Below, one piece after another: positions 43,404 through 51,728 of a stretch of DNA of 64,000 bases. Position 1 is the stretch's first letter. Every line of letters begins with the position of its first letter. A program made the position numbers and the translations under genes. This stretch comes from Halalkalicoccus sp. CG83 (GTDB lineage Archaea > Halobacteriota > Halobacteria > Halobacteriales > Halalkalicoccaceae). Below the pieces are notes generated by a model, which was not told the origin of the DNA, ran no database searches, and saw only the letters and a list, made by a program, of their open reading frames with translations. Where the stretch lies: the NCBI RefSeq assembly GCF_037081715.1, contig NZ_JAZDDH010000001.1, forward strand, positions 682,001 through 746,000, written 5' to 3'.

Positions 43404-44421
43404 TCCGGCCACGCTCTATGATACCCTTCGTGAAGAGATGCAGACGGTTCTCATCGGCAACGACCCGATCATCGAGAAGTTCACCGTCGCGCTGCTCTCG
43501 GAGGGCCACGTCCTCCTCGAAGGGGTACCCGGCGTCGCGAAGACGACGATGGCGAACCTGTTCGCGCGAGCCTCCGGGCTCGAGTACGGCCGGATCCAGA
43601 TGACGCCCGACGTGCTCCCGGCCGACGTGACGGGGACGCACATCTATCACGAGCAGTCGGGCGAGTTCTCGCTTCAGCGCGGCCCGGTCTTCAAGAACGT
43701 CGTCGTGGCCGACGAGATCAACCGCGCCACGCCGAAGACCCAGAGCGCGCTACTGGAGGCGATGCAGGAGCGAACCGTCACGATCGAGGGCGAGACGCTT
43801 TCCCTCCCGGAGCCGTTCATCGTGCTCGCGACGCAGAACCCGATCGAGATGGAGGGGACCTTCGAGCTGCCGGAGGCCCAGCGCGATCGCTTCCTGTTCA
43901 AGCTCACCGTCGACCTCCCCGATCGAGCCGAGGAGTCTCAGTTACTCGACCGGTTCAACACGACGCCGGATCTCGGCCCCGGGACGATCAGACAGGTCGT
44001 CGAACCCACCGAAATCATCGAGGCGCGCGAGACCGCCGCGAACGTTCACGTGGACGACCGCGTGAAGGACTACATTCTCGACATCGTGGCAGCGACGCGT
44101 GACCACGACGACATCGCTCACGGCACCTCCCCGCGGGCCTCGCTCGCGCTTCTGGACGCCACGAAGGCGCGCGCGGCGATCCACGGCCGCGACTACGTGA
44201 TCCCCGACGATGTTAAGGCGCTCGTCCGCCCGACGTTCGCCCACCGACTCGTGATGTCGACCGAGGCGGAGCTGGGCGGCGTGACGGCGGCGGAGGCCCT
44301 CGATGAGATCATGACGACCGTCCAGCCGCCGGGCAGCGACCCCGAGGCCGAACAGGAGGGCGTCGTCTCGAACGCCGCCTCGGACACCGCCTCGGACGGG
44401 GTCCGTCGGAAATTTAGGTGA
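43396..44421 (+). CDS. MoxR-family AAA+ ATPase
   Basis: 341 residues from the ATG at 43396 (MTDPATLYDTLREEMQTVLI). Walker A is EGVPGVAKTTMANLF, Walker B VVVADEINRATPKTQSALLE, sensor 1 is IVLATQNPIEMEGTFELPEA, and the lid contains GTSPRASLALLDATKARAAI. This is a chaperone-type ATPase that is thought to help metal or cofactor loading or assembly of von Willebrand-domain proteins. The acidic, Ala/Ser-rich last 25 residues end in VRRKFR and a TGA that falls within the first bases of the TnpB element end (GTGACATCC), so the native C-terminus may have been altered by the insertion. Confidence 0.92.
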   Translation: MTDPATLYDTLREEMQTVLIGNDPIIEKFTVALLSEGHVLLEGVPGVAKTTMANLFARASGLEYGRIQMTPDVLPADVTGTHIYHEQSGEFSLQRGPVFKNVVVADEINRATPKTQSALLEAMQERTVTIEGETLSLPEPFIVLATQNPIEMEGTFELPEAQRDRFLFKLTVDLPDRAEESQLLDRFNTTPDLGPGTIRQVVEPTEIIEARETAANVHVDDRVKDYILDIVAATRDHDDIAHGTSPRASLALLDATKARAAIHGRDYVIPDDVKALVRPTFAHRLVMSTEAELGGVTAAEALDEIMTTVQPPGSDPEAEQEGVVSNAASDTASDGVRRKFR

Positions 44422-44427
44422 CATCCT

Positions 44428-44447
44428 CCCCGCCCTAAAGGGCGGGG
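44428..44447 (-). repeat. right-end stem-loop, probable omega-RNA 3' region
   Basis: CCCCGCCCTAAAGGGCGGGG is a perfect 8-bp stem with a 4-nt loop. The tnpB stop codon (44435-44437) lies inside it, so translation end and structured RNA overlap. In studied TnpB systems the guide (omega) RNA comes from the end of tnpB and the right end, with the guide part reading into flanking DNA; here that guide would come from the end of the MoxR gene. The RNA itself is inferred. Confidence 0.6.
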
Positions 44448-45634
44448 CTTCCTGTTTCGATGACGCGCTTTCCAGGAACCGAATCGGTTCCCGTAGGGAG
44501 CGCAGTCTCCGCAGGCGTTACTTCGGGACAGCCCGTCCCTACCTTCGTGAGTCCGCAAGAAAGAATGTTCAGCGCCGCGTTCGCGTCTCTGTCCACTTCA
44601 AACCCGCACGACGGACACGAGTGTTCCCGAACCCAGAGCGGCTTCTTGGTTTCGACGCCGCACGCTGAACACTCCTTGGTCGTTCCTGCCGGATCGACGG
44701 CGACGAAGTGCGTTCCTTCGCGGTCGCACTTGTATTCGAGCATCCGGAGGAACGTTCCCCACGACGCCGACGCCCGGTTTCGGCTGTTCGAGGGGAGTTC
44801 CATCAGACTCTTTGCGTCCAAGTCTTCAGCCGCTACGAGGTCGTATTCACGAGCGTAGTAGTTCGAGAGTTTGTGTAGGAAATCCCGCCGCTTTCGCTTC
44901 AGGTCGGCGTGCCGCCGGGCCACAACGCGCTGTTGCTTTCGGTAGTTCGCCGACCCGTGATCCTTTCGCGAGAGTTTCCGTTGCTCGCGTTCAAGTCGCT
45001 CGCGTTCATCGGACAGGTCGAGCGACCCGACGGCGGTTCCGTCGCTGTCGTGAGCGTACTTCAGGATACCCACGTCGATCCCGACGCACCGCTCGGGATT
45101 CTCGGGCTTCGGTGGCGCGTCGTTCTCGGTTTCGATCCCGAGGACAGCGAACCACTCGCCAGTCGGTTCTTTCTTGACCGTGACCTGCTTGACCGTCGTA
45201 CCGTCGGGAAGCTCGCGGTGGAGCCGCACGGGTATTTCTCCGATCTTTGAGAGTCGTAGGACAGTGCGGCCACTCGTGTTCTTGAGTTCGAAGCCGGACT
45301 GTCGGTACGTGAACGATCGGTACTCGTGCGGTGCTTTCCACTTGAGCGAGCCCACCTTTCGACCGTTCTCCTTCGCGTCTTTGAGCCGTGAGAGGTTGTC
45401 GTACAACCGCTCAACGACGTTCTGAAGGGTTCGGGAGTAGAGGTCGGACAGATCGGACCACCACTTCTTGATCGACGGGAGTTCGTTGATCTCGCCGTAC
45501 TTCGTCGTCCCGTCAACGTGGTTGAGGCGGTGAAGGAAGTGATTGTACACTTGCCGGTACAGGTCGCGATGCCGGTCTAACGTCTCACGGAGAGCGTCGG
45601 ACGGATTGAGCCTGTACCGGTAGTTGTAGCGCAT
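44435..45634 (-). CDS. tnpB: TnpB RNA-guided nuclease
   Basis: 399 residues, complete. The N-terminal helical/WED part is RLNPSDALRETLDRHRDLYR. The RuvC-like motifs are VGIDVGILKYAHDSDG (first Asp), YDLVAAEDLDAKSLMEL (Glu), and GFEVDRDANAALNIL (last Asp). A zinc ribbon lies between them: CSACG and CPSCG. All catalytic and Cys positions are present, so the nuclease should be active. TnpB proteins cut DNA matched by an omega RNA beside a short target-adjacent motif and help keep the element at its donor site. The start is 3 bp from the DUF2080 stop, so the two are one transcript. Confidence 0.93.
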   Translation of the reverse strand: MRYNYRYRLNPSDALRETLDRHRDLYRQVYNHFLHRLNHVDGTTKYGEINELPSIKKWWSDLSDLYSRTLQNVVERLYDNLSRLKDAKENGRKVGSLKWKAPHEYRSFTYRQSGFELKNTSGRTVLRLSKIGEIPVRLHRELPDGTTVKQVTVKKEPTGEWFAVLGIETENDAPPKPENPERCVGIDVGILKYAHDSDGTAVGSLDLSDERERLEREQRKLSRKDHGSANYRKQQRVVARRHADLKRKRRDFLHKLSNYYAREYDLVAAEDLDAKSLMELPSNSRNRASASWGTFLRMLEYKCDREGTHFVAVDPAGTTKECSACGVETKKPLWVREHSCPSCGFEVDRDANAALNILSCGLTKVGTGCPEVTPAETALPTGTDSVPGKRVIETGSPAL

Positions 45635-45637
45635 GGT

Positions 45638-45790
45638 CTACTCGTCTGAATCGGCGTTGGGTTGGGAGACTCGGACGACCTTCACGTCTGCTCCGATCCA
45701 TCGCTTCGGGACGAGAACGTGCGCGCCGTTGCCGACCGGGCGAACGTCTCGGTCGAGGACTTCGTAGCCCTCGATTTCGTGCCGATCCAT
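45638..45790 (-). CDS. DUF2080 transposon-associated small protein
   Basis: 50 residues: MDRHEIEGYEVLDRDVRPVG then NGAHVLVPKRWIGADVKVVR and an acidic end. The pattern G-Y-E-V...V-x-x-x-G-N-(S/G)-x-x-V-x-V-P-K-x-W-x-G-x-x-V-K-V-V-R is the DUF2080 signature, a SpoVT/AbrB-like small beta fold encoded directly before tnpB in archaeal elements. The stop TAG is 3 bp upstream of the tnpB ATG. It may bind DNA and control the element; that is inferred. It is short enough to be missed by length-filtered gene calling. Confidence 0.85.
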   Translation of the reverse strand: MDRHEIEGYEVLDRDVRPVGNGAHVLVPKRWIGADVKVVRVSQPNADSDE

Positions 45791-45878
45791 TAACTGTGTA
45801 TATACTGAGTTGCAACTTAAGTCTATCGGTGGCGTGGGCCTGCGGGACAGCTACCGAGCATAGTTGTTAGACGATGAC

Positions 45879-45918
45879 GGCGCTGTATCCCCGCCCTGAA
45901 GGACGAGGTTTTAGCGCC
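45879..45918. repeat. left-end stem-loop of the TnpB element
   Basis: GGCGCT (45879-45884) pairs with AGCGCC (45913-45918), and inside it CCCCGCCC faces GGACGAGG with two mismatches around a TGAA loop. Subterminal imperfect hairpins of this kind are what TnpA Y1 transposases recognise at IS200/IS605 ends. The dehydrogenase fragment begins about 10 bp beyond it. Confidence 0.6.
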
Positions 45919-45928
45919 TGCAATTTAG

Positions 45929-46504
45929 ATAACGGAGATCGCCGCCGAAGTACCAGAGGGAGCCGACCGCGTCGTTGGCTGTCACTGGTGGTACCCGCCG
46001 TACCTGCTCCGACCGGTCGAGGTGATCCCCGGCGAGAGGACGAGCGACCGGACCGTCGATCGGATCCGAACCTTCCTCGAGCAGGTCGATCGGGAGCCGG
46101 TGCTGGTGCAACGCGACGTTCCCGGGTTCGTCTGGAACCGGGTCCAACACGCCGTGATCCGCGAGTGTCTCCACATCGTCGAGGAGGGAATCGCCTCGCC
46201 GGCGGCCGTCAACCGGGCGATCCGCGACGGGTACGCCATCCGGACGGCCGCCATCGGCCCGCTTGAGACGGTGGACATCGCCGGCCTCGAGCTGTTTCGG
46301 ACGAGCGCCGAACAGGTCTATCCCGACCTCAGTGACCGTGACACGCCCAACCCGCTGTACGAGCAACGGATCGCCGAGGGGAGGACGGGCATCGAGGACG
46401 GGGCCGGGTTCTTCGAGTACGACCGCGCTCCCGACGAGATCACGGCCAACCGGGACGAGCGTGTCGCCGCCATCCGACGGGCGATGGAGAAGCTGGACGA
46501 CTGA
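45929..46504 (+). pseudogene. 3-hydroxyacyl-CoA dehydrogenase, 5'-truncated
   Basis: From 45935 the frame reads EIAAEVPEGADRVVGCHWWY, then PPYLLRPVEVIPGERTS, the end of the Rossmann domain with the catalytic His (C-H-W-W). The complete C-terminal domain follows: PGFVWNRVQHAVIRECLHIV, IGPLETVDIAGLELF. The NAD-binding N-terminus (about the first 110-120 residues) is absent, and an in-frame TAG at 45926-45928 precedes the fragment at the edge of the TnpB element. An internal GTG at 46022 could start a 160-residue product lacking NAD binding. It was probably inactivated by the insertion and a deletion. Confidence 0.8.
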
Positions 46505-46556
46505 GGCGACTCGACTGGTTCGTTGTCTTGCCCGCCATCGACCACGGTGGCGGCCG

Positions 46557-47465
46557 TCATTCCGTCTCGGCGTTCGGCTCCCAGCGACAGGTCACGAGGA
46601 ACTCCGCCCGGTCGGTCTCGTCGGTAGTTTCGACCGTAACCGGTGTCTCGAGGGTTACCGCCAGCCCCGTCGCGAACACCGAGGCGATCGGATGATCGAC
46701 GCGATCGACGTCGCCGTACGCGCTCCCGGAAACCCCCAGTGACGCCCGCCCGTCGTCCGAGTCGACGTCCGTGGTCACGCCGTCCGCGAGCTCGAACACC
46801 TCGACTGTCGCGTCGCCGAGCTGATCACAGAGCGTACTCGGCTCGGCCGCCAGTTCGCCCGAGACGGCGCGCCGTCCTTCGCGGAAGAGCGCCGCGCCGA
46901 TCGGCTCGAGGGCGACGCCGCGCTGCTGGGCGTCGTCGGTGATCACGAACAGCGAGTCGAGCTCGCTTGCCGGGGGCAGCGAGTACTCCCGTTTCTCGGG
47001 GACGAACAGCCGCGCCGACTCCTCGCCTGCGGCGGCCGTCGGGGCGTAGACCTGGGTGTCCTGCAGGCCGAGCTCCGCGGTCAGCGACTCGCGATCGGCG
47101 ACCGACGTGGCGTAGACGTACTCGCCGATCGCCGCGGAGACGAACCGTTCGGGAGTAAGGTAGTACGACATGACCGCCGCGAACAGACCCGTGGCACCGA
47201 GCGCGAGCAGGACCGTCCGGACCGTCGGGAAGACGACCGCGCCGGCCACTGCGATCGCCCCGAGGATCGCGAGCCCGATCGCCGCGCGCTGGTACTCGGT
47301 ACGCCGTGCGTGGGCGAACGCCTGGCGCAGCCGCTGGTTCTCCTCTTGAAGCAGCTCGACCTGTGCGGCGAGCGTCGTCCGCTCGTCGAGTCTCTCCTCG
47401 CTCTCTCCGGCCATCTCGTCCTCCTCGGGTGGGTTCTCGCGTGGCGTCGGTTCCTGCTGGCTCAT
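46557..47465 (-). CDS. conserved haloarchaeal membrane protein with coiled coil
   Basis: 302 residues. An acidic N-terminus is followed by a short coiled coil (LAAQVELLQEENQRLRQAFA), two membrane helices (AAIGLAILGAIAVAGAVVFP and TVLLALGATGLFAAVMSYYL) and a soluble beta-rich domain to the end (VYAPTAAAGEESARLFVPEK, LDSLFVITDDAQQRGVALEP). I know similar proteins from MoxR/DUF58 neighbourhoods but cannot name a family with confidence. It overlaps the upstream gene by 4 bp and is the last gene of a leftward three-gene transcript. Confidence 0.72.
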   Translation of the reverse strand: MSQQEPTPRENPPEEDEMAGESEERLDERTTLAAQVELLQEENQRLRQAFAHARRTEYQRAAIGLAILGAIAVAGAVVFPTVRTVLLALGATGLFAAVMSYYLTPERFVSAAIGEYVYATSVADRESLTAELGLQDTQVYAPTAAAGEESARLFVPEKREYSLPPASELDSLFVITDDAQQRGVALEPIGAALFREGRRAVSGELAAEPSTLCDQLGDATVEVFELADGVTTDVDSDDGRASLGVSGSAYGDVDRVDHPIASVFATGLAVTLETPVTVETTDETDRAEFLVTCRWEPNAETE

Positions 47466-48058
47466 GCGGGCTCACCCTCCTCTGTGTCGACGAGGCCGAG
47501 TCGAACCAGTTCGTACCGATACAGGGCATAGCCGGCCACCACGATCGTTCCCACCAACGCGCCGGCCGCGATCCGAAGGTCGGCGCTCAACCAGTAGCCG
47601 CCGAGTCCGACGAGGAGCAGTCCTGCCAGTATGGGGACGGTCATCAAAACGAACGACAGGGGCCGGTCACTCCCCGCAGCGGGGGCAACGAGCAGCACGA
47701 CTAGCCCCAGTTCGGCGACCAGCAGCTCGGGACGCAGAAGGTCGGGGCGCAGCGCCACGGCCGAGACGAACGGGAGCAACGCGGCGTGGCCGAACGCGAT
47801 CGCATATGGACTCGACAGCAGGTACCACGCGAGGCCGACGCCGGCGGCGGCGACGAGCCCGACGGTCTCGGCGGCCATCCAGAACCCCGCCCCGACGATC
47901 GCGAGACCGAGCAGTCCGATCGCTACGGTCGCCCTCGAGCGCCGCCGATCGGCTTCGATTTCAGCGGCTGGCGACGGGTCGGCTGCCGTGTCGTCAGCGT
48001 CGGTGTCGGTGTCGACATCGGTTTCGGAATCGGTCTCGGTAGGAGTATCGGCACTCAT
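47462..48058 (-). CDS. multi-pass membrane protein of the DUF58 operon
   Basis: 198 residues. A long acidic Thr/Asp-rich N-terminus (TDSETDVDTDTDADDTAADP) precedes about six membrane helices, among them ATVAIGLLGLAIVGAGFWMA and LLVAELGLVVLLVAPAAG. The tail YRYELVRLGLVDTEEGEPA is cytoplasmic or periplasmic. No domain is recognised. The ATG is 1 bp from the DUF58 stop upstream, and the stop overlaps the next gene by 4 bp, so it is locked into the operon. Confidence 0.72.
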   Translation of the reverse strand: MSADTPTETDSETDVDTDTDADDTAADPSPAAEIEADRRRSRATVAIGLLGLAIVGAGFWMAAETVGLVAAAGVGLAWYLLSSPYAIAFGHAALLPFVSAVALRPDLLRPELLVAELGLVVLLVAPAAGSDRPLSFVLMTVPILAGLLLVGLGGYWLSADLRIAAGALVGTIVVAGYALYRYELVRLGLVDTEEGEPA

Positions 48059-48059
48059 G

Positions 48060-49520
48060 TCATTGGTTCGGTGAGGTCGACGCGGTGTTTCGCGTTGCTT
48101 GCCTGTGCGCTCGTGCGCCCGAGGAGAGAACGGTGTCGAGCCGATCGCCGGGCCCCACCTCGAACGCCGAGACGCGGTGGATCTTCGCGAGCTGCTTGCG
48201 GAACCGCTCGAAGTCGAGGTAGCGCTCGTAGGCGTTGTCGACGTCCGAGAGGCCGGCCTCCTCGAACAGGACGCTCGGCGTCAGGAAGACGAGCACCTGG
48301 TCGTTGCCTCGGCGCGCGAGCATGACCGTCTCCCGGAGTTCGGCCCGGTGGGTGTCGTCGGTGATGATGACCGTCCAGAGCGAACCATGAAGCGGTTGGA
48401 TGTACGACCGAACGGTCCCGAACAGCGGGTCGCGGTCGATCTGCTGGATCTGGGCCGAGGTCTCCTCGAGGTAGGGTCGAAGCCGCGAGGCGAACGCGGA
48501 GTCGTCGGCCAGCTGCGTCGCCGCCTGTCGCATGGCGGCCGCCGTTTCTTCATGGGACGTCTCGGATACGTCCTCGATGGGCTCGAGCTCCTGGATCCGT
48601 TCCCGGATGGAGACGTACTGCTGGCGGTGAGAGGCCGGGCGCACCTGGTCGGCCACGCCGTCCTCGGTCACGACGTAGAGCCCGAGCGGGTCGTTGAACG
48701 CGTGAGCGTTCTCTGTGAGAGCCAGGGCGAGCTGGCGGGCGTAGTCGAGTTTCGTCTCGCCGGGGGGTCCCTGTGACATTGCGTCACGCGTATCGATCAC
48801 GAGGGCCGTCGCGTGGTCCGTTTCGGTCTCGTACTCCCGGACGAACGGCTCTCGCATGCGGGCCGTCGTCTTCCAGTCGATGCGGTTCGCCGCGTCCGCG
48901 CTGGTGTACTCGCGGAGGACGTCGGGCTCGATTCCCGAACCGACGATGTCGGTTTCGTGCTCGCCGTACGCGGCGATGAGGCGCTCGCCGCCGCTGCCGA
49001 CGTGCATCTCCTGTGGGCGACGGGGCTCGACCGTGATCGACGGTGCGGCGTCCGGTTCGATCGGCACGCGCGCGCGAAAGAGTCTGTGCTGGTCGGCCAC
49101 CTCTAAGCGCGGCGGGTCGAACCGGAACGAGCCCGCAACCGGCCAGGTCACCTCGAAGGCGGTCCGGGCCTCCCGTTGGGCGGCGCCGAGCCGAACCGAC
49201 CGATCGCCGCTGGCTCGTGCGGCGATCGGGGGTCGGGACTCGACAGTCAACTCCAGCGGCGAGCCCATCGGGTCGGTGACGCGAAGGGTGTTCACCGTGG
49301 TCTCGTCGGCGATGATCGACTCGTGGCTGGTGGCCTCCTCGACCTCGAGGTAGTCGACGGTCCGCGCGAGCGTTCGGATGAAGGCGTACTGGTGGACGAG
49401 CAGCGACGCGCCGATCATCGCCGAACCGACGAGCAACAGCGGCCGCACGGTCAGCACGGCACCCGCAGCCAGGACTCCCGCCAGTCCCATTCCGGTCCAG
49501 TAGCGGCGCGTGCCGTCCAT
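48060..49520 (-). CDS. DUF58 domain protein
   Basis: 486 residues from the ATG at 49520 (MDGTRRYWTGMGLAGVLAAG); a longer open frame to 49859 is Arg-rich and antisense to the next gene, so it is rejected. Two membrane helices lie near the start. The DUF58 signature is GIEPDVLREYTSADAANRID then WKTTARMREPFVREYETE, followed by a von Willebrand A-like fold with ALVIDTRDAMSQG carrying a MIDAS-like Asp. The C-terminal part has WTVIITDDTHRAELRETVML. DUF58 proteins work with MoxR ATPases. It heads the leftward operon. Confidence 0.9.
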   Translation of the reverse strand: MDGTRRYWTGMGLAGVLAAGAVLTVRPLLLVGSAMIGASLLVHQYAFIRTLARTVDYLEVEEATSHESIIADETTVNTLRVTDPMGSPLELTVESRPPIAARASGDRSVRLGAAQREARTAFEVTWPVAGSFRFDPPRLEVADQHRLFRARVPIEPDAAPSITVEPRRPQEMHVGSGGERLIAAYGEHETDIVGSGIEPDVLREYTSADAANRIDWKTTARMREPFVREYETETDHATALVIDTRDAMSQGPPGETKLDYARQLALALTENAHAFNDPLGLYVVTEDGVADQVRPASHRQQYVSIRERIQELEPIEDVSETSHEETAAAMRQAATQLADDSAFASRLRPYLEETSAQIQQIDRDPLFGTVRSYIQPLHGSLWTVIITDDTHRAELRETVMLARRGNDQVLVFLTPSVLFEEAGLSDVDNAYERYLDFERFRKQLAKIHRVSAFEVGPGDRLDTVLSSGARAHRQATRNTASTSPNQ

Positions 49521-49596
49521 TAATTCGGTACTGACAGGCCGGGTAATTGAAGCTACTGATCGTCCGATGAGAGATGGGGCGACGTCAGTCGAACAG

Positions 49597-49603
49597 TATT
49601 TTA
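49597..49603 (+). promoter_or_regulatory. TATA box of the DUF4129-type gene
   Basis: TATTTTA stands alone in GC-rich DNA, centred about 32 bp before the GTG at 49632. That spacing fits a leaderless haloarchaeal transcript beginning at or next to the start codon, and supports the GTG. Confidence 0.6.
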
Positions 49604-49631
49604 ATGCCCGGCCGAGTACGGCTAATCCAAC

Positions 49632-51716
49632 GTGTCTCCGGCTGGCCAACGTGGCGGCGTCGCCGCCGTCGTCGTGCTCCTCTGTCTGGCGTCGCTCGCG
49701 GGTCCTGGACTGGCAGCCGCGGCCGGCTCGACCGCCGATCCCGCGTTCCAGCAGTCCTCGCCGAGCGAGGACAACGCCACCGGCGACAGCGACGGCCCGC
49801 GGCACGAACACCCCGACGAGGCTGAGGAGGAGGGAGACCTGTCGGGCGTGAGTGATCATCTCTCCGCGCAGCTCTCCTCGTCGTTACAGCAGAGCTCCGT
49901 CGAGGTCAGCCAGGGCGAGTACGACCAGGCGCGCGAGGCGGTCGGCGACGATTATAACGAACAGCTCAGCCGGTACGTCGAGGTCGCAGGCGAGACCGAC
50001 AGCGAGTCCGATCAACAGGCTGCCCGTGAGTTCGAGGAGGCCGGCGAGAACCAACGCGAGTTCATCGACGCGAACGAGGAGTACCAGGAGACGTACGAGG
50101 AGTACCAGCAGGCGAAGGAGGCCGGCGACGACGAGCGGGCCCGCGAGCTCGCACGTGATCTCGAGCGCCAGTCCGAGGAGATCAACGAGACTGGAGCGGA
50201 ACTCGAGCAGAACTACGAGAACCTCAATGAGACGACCAGCGGGGACTTCTCCGAGGAACGCGGAGCGGTCGACGAGACGCAAGAGGACGTGCGTTCCCAG
50301 CAGGCGGAGGTCGAGACGGTCGAGTTCGTCGCGACGGAGCTGACCGTCACTGCCGCGAACGAGGCGATCTCGTTCACCGAGCCGCTGGAAGCCGAGGGAC
50401 GACTCGTGACCGCCGAGGGCGAGCCGATCGCGAACCAGGAGGTCGCGTTCGAGATCGGCGAACAGACGGTCACGACGACCACCGACGCCAACGGGGAGTT
50501 CGCCTTCGCCTACCGGCCGACGGCACTTCCGCTCAATACGACGTCCCTGGAGATCGAGTATCGACCGGCGCCGAGCTCCGCGTACGCGAGTGCTAGCACG
50601 ACCGTCCCAGTGTCCGTCGAGCAGTCACAGCCGGAGATGACGATCGAGCCGCCGTCGCAGCCGGCGGCATTCGGCGACGAACTGGCCGTCGCCGGGACGG
50701 TCGGCGTCAACGGGATCGGCGCGCCCGGCGTTCCCGTGGTGATCACGGCCGACGGCGAGCGGATCGGACAGACCACCACCGGGGCCGACGGTACCTTCGA
50801 GTTCTCCGGGACCATCCCCGCCGCGGTGGCCGCCGGCGACGTCACTGTCCGCGCGTCCCTCCCGCTCGACGGGCAGGCGCTTACCGCGGCCGAGACCACT
50901 GGCTCGGTCACGATCGAGGAGACCGAGAGCCAGCTCTCGTTGACGGCGACGGGGGCGGACGATGGCGAGACGATCACGGCGTCCGGCCGGCTCGCGACGG
51001 CCGACGACCGGCCGGTCGCGAACCAGCCCGTCCGGATCCTTGTCGACGGAACGACCGTGGGAACGGTCGAGACCGACGAGACTGGCGAGTACGAGGCGAC
51101 GGTCGACGCGCCGCCGAGGGCCGACGGTACCGCCGAGGTCACGGCGGTGTACGACGGCGCCGGAACGAACGTCGCCGATGCCGAGGCAACCGACACCGTC
51201 TCGGGCCTCTCGATCGCGCGGACGCTCCTCGACTGGGTCTGGTGGCCGGGACTGCTCGTAAGCGGGCTCGGCGTGCTACTCGTTCTCTGGGCGTATCAGC
51301 GACGGCGCGAGCGCCCCAGCGGGCCGACCCCCGCCGTCGCTCGGGAGACGGTCGAGGACGCCGACGGCGCCGACTCGCGTTCCGGACGCGTTCCGCCGGG
51401 GGTCCTCCTCGAGTTGGCTCGCGAGCGTCTCGGCGAGGGCGACCCCAACCGGGCGATTGGACTGGCCTACGTCGCCGTTCGGAACCACTTCGAGACCGAA
51501 GACGTTCCGGGCTGGACCCACTGGGAGTTCTACAACGAGACGGAGTCCCGACTCGACGATGCGGAACGGAACACGCTGCTCTCGATCACCGAACAGTTCG
51601 AACGCGCGGCCTTCGCGCCGGGCGCGATCCACCAGAACGCCGCCACGACGGTCATCTCGGCGGCCGAACAGCTGATCGAGGGGTCTCGATCGCGCTCGGA
51701 ACGGACGGCAGATTGA
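49632..51716 (+). CDS. secreted/membrane protein with Ig-like repeats and DUF4129-like C-terminus
   Basis: 694 residues from a GTG. A Sec-type signal (VVVLLCLASLAGPGLAAAAG) is followed by a very acidic helical or coiled region (residues about 65-215; EEYQETYEEYQQAKEAGDDE). Three beta-sandwich repeats come next, each with a G-x-V-x(4)-G-x-P-(I/V)-A-N-Q or similar core (EGRLVTAEGEPIANQEVAFE, SGRLATADDRPVANQPVRIL). A membrane helix (WWPGLLVSGLGVLLVLWAYQ) leads to a cytoplasmic domain like DUF4129 (LARERLGEGDPNRAIGLAYV). DUF4129 proteins accompany transglutaminase and DUF58 genes in MoxR loci. It is divergent from the DUF58 operon. Confidence 0.78.
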   Translation: MSPAGQRGGVAAVVVLLCLASLAGPGLAAAAGSTADPAFQQSSPSEDNATGDSDGPRHEHPDEAEEEGDLSGVSDHLSAQLSSSLQQSSVEVSQGEYDQAREAVGDDYNEQLSRYVEVAGETDSESDQQAAREFEEAGENQREFIDANEEYQETYEEYQQAKEAGDDERARELARDLERQSEEINETGAELEQNYENLNETTSGDFSEERGAVDETQEDVRSQQAEVETVEFVATELTVTAANEAISFTEPLEAEGRLVTAEGEPIANQEVAFEIGEQTVTTTTDANGEFAFAYRPTALPLNTTSLEIEYRPAPSSAYASASTTVPVSVEQSQPEMTIEPPSQPAAFGDELAVAGTVGVNGIGAPGVPVVITADGERIGQTTTGADGTFEFSGTIPAAVAAGDVTVRASLPLDGQALTAAETTGSVTIEETESQLSLTATGADDGETITASGRLATADDRPVANQPVRILVDGTTVGTVETDETGEYEATVDAPPRADGTAEVTAVYDGAGTNVADAEATDTVSGLSIARTLLDWVWWPGLLVSGLGVLLVLWAYQRRRERPSGPTPAVARETVEDADGADSRSGRVPPGVLLELARERLGEGDPNRAIGLAYVAVRNHFETEDVPGWTHWEFYNETESRLDDAERNTLLSITEQFERAAFAPGAIHQNAATTVISAAEQLIEGSRSRSERTAD

Positions 51717-51728
51717 CGCCGTCGGCGC

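Larger units (their letters stand above)
44419..45920 (-). mobile_element. TnpB-only IS200/IS605-type (IS1341-like) element
   Basis: The unit contains a DUF2080 gene and an intact tnpB, both leftward, with a stem-loop at each end (45879-45918 and 44428-44447). No TnpA transposase is present, so it cannot move alone and would need TnpA from elsewhere. It separates the MoxR gene from a 5'-truncated dehydrogenase. Exact ends are inferred: the right end probably includes GGATGTCAC (44418-44426, opposite strand) and the left end lies just beyond 45918. There are no target-site duplications, as expected for this family. Confidence 0.72.

Noticed and set aside
45585-45815. 76-codon minus-strand frame at the start of tnpB
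   Set aside because: It overlaps the DUF2080 gene in another frame; DUF2080 has a clear family pattern and this does not.
48099-48776. 225-codon plus-strand frame antisense to DUF58
   Set aside because: Composition artefact of the DUF58 gene; no motif and no promoter or start signal.
49521-49859. N-terminal extension of the DUF58 protein
   Set aside because: It overlaps the signal-peptide region of the divergent gene at 49632 and is Arg-rich; the first membrane helix follows the ATG at 49520.
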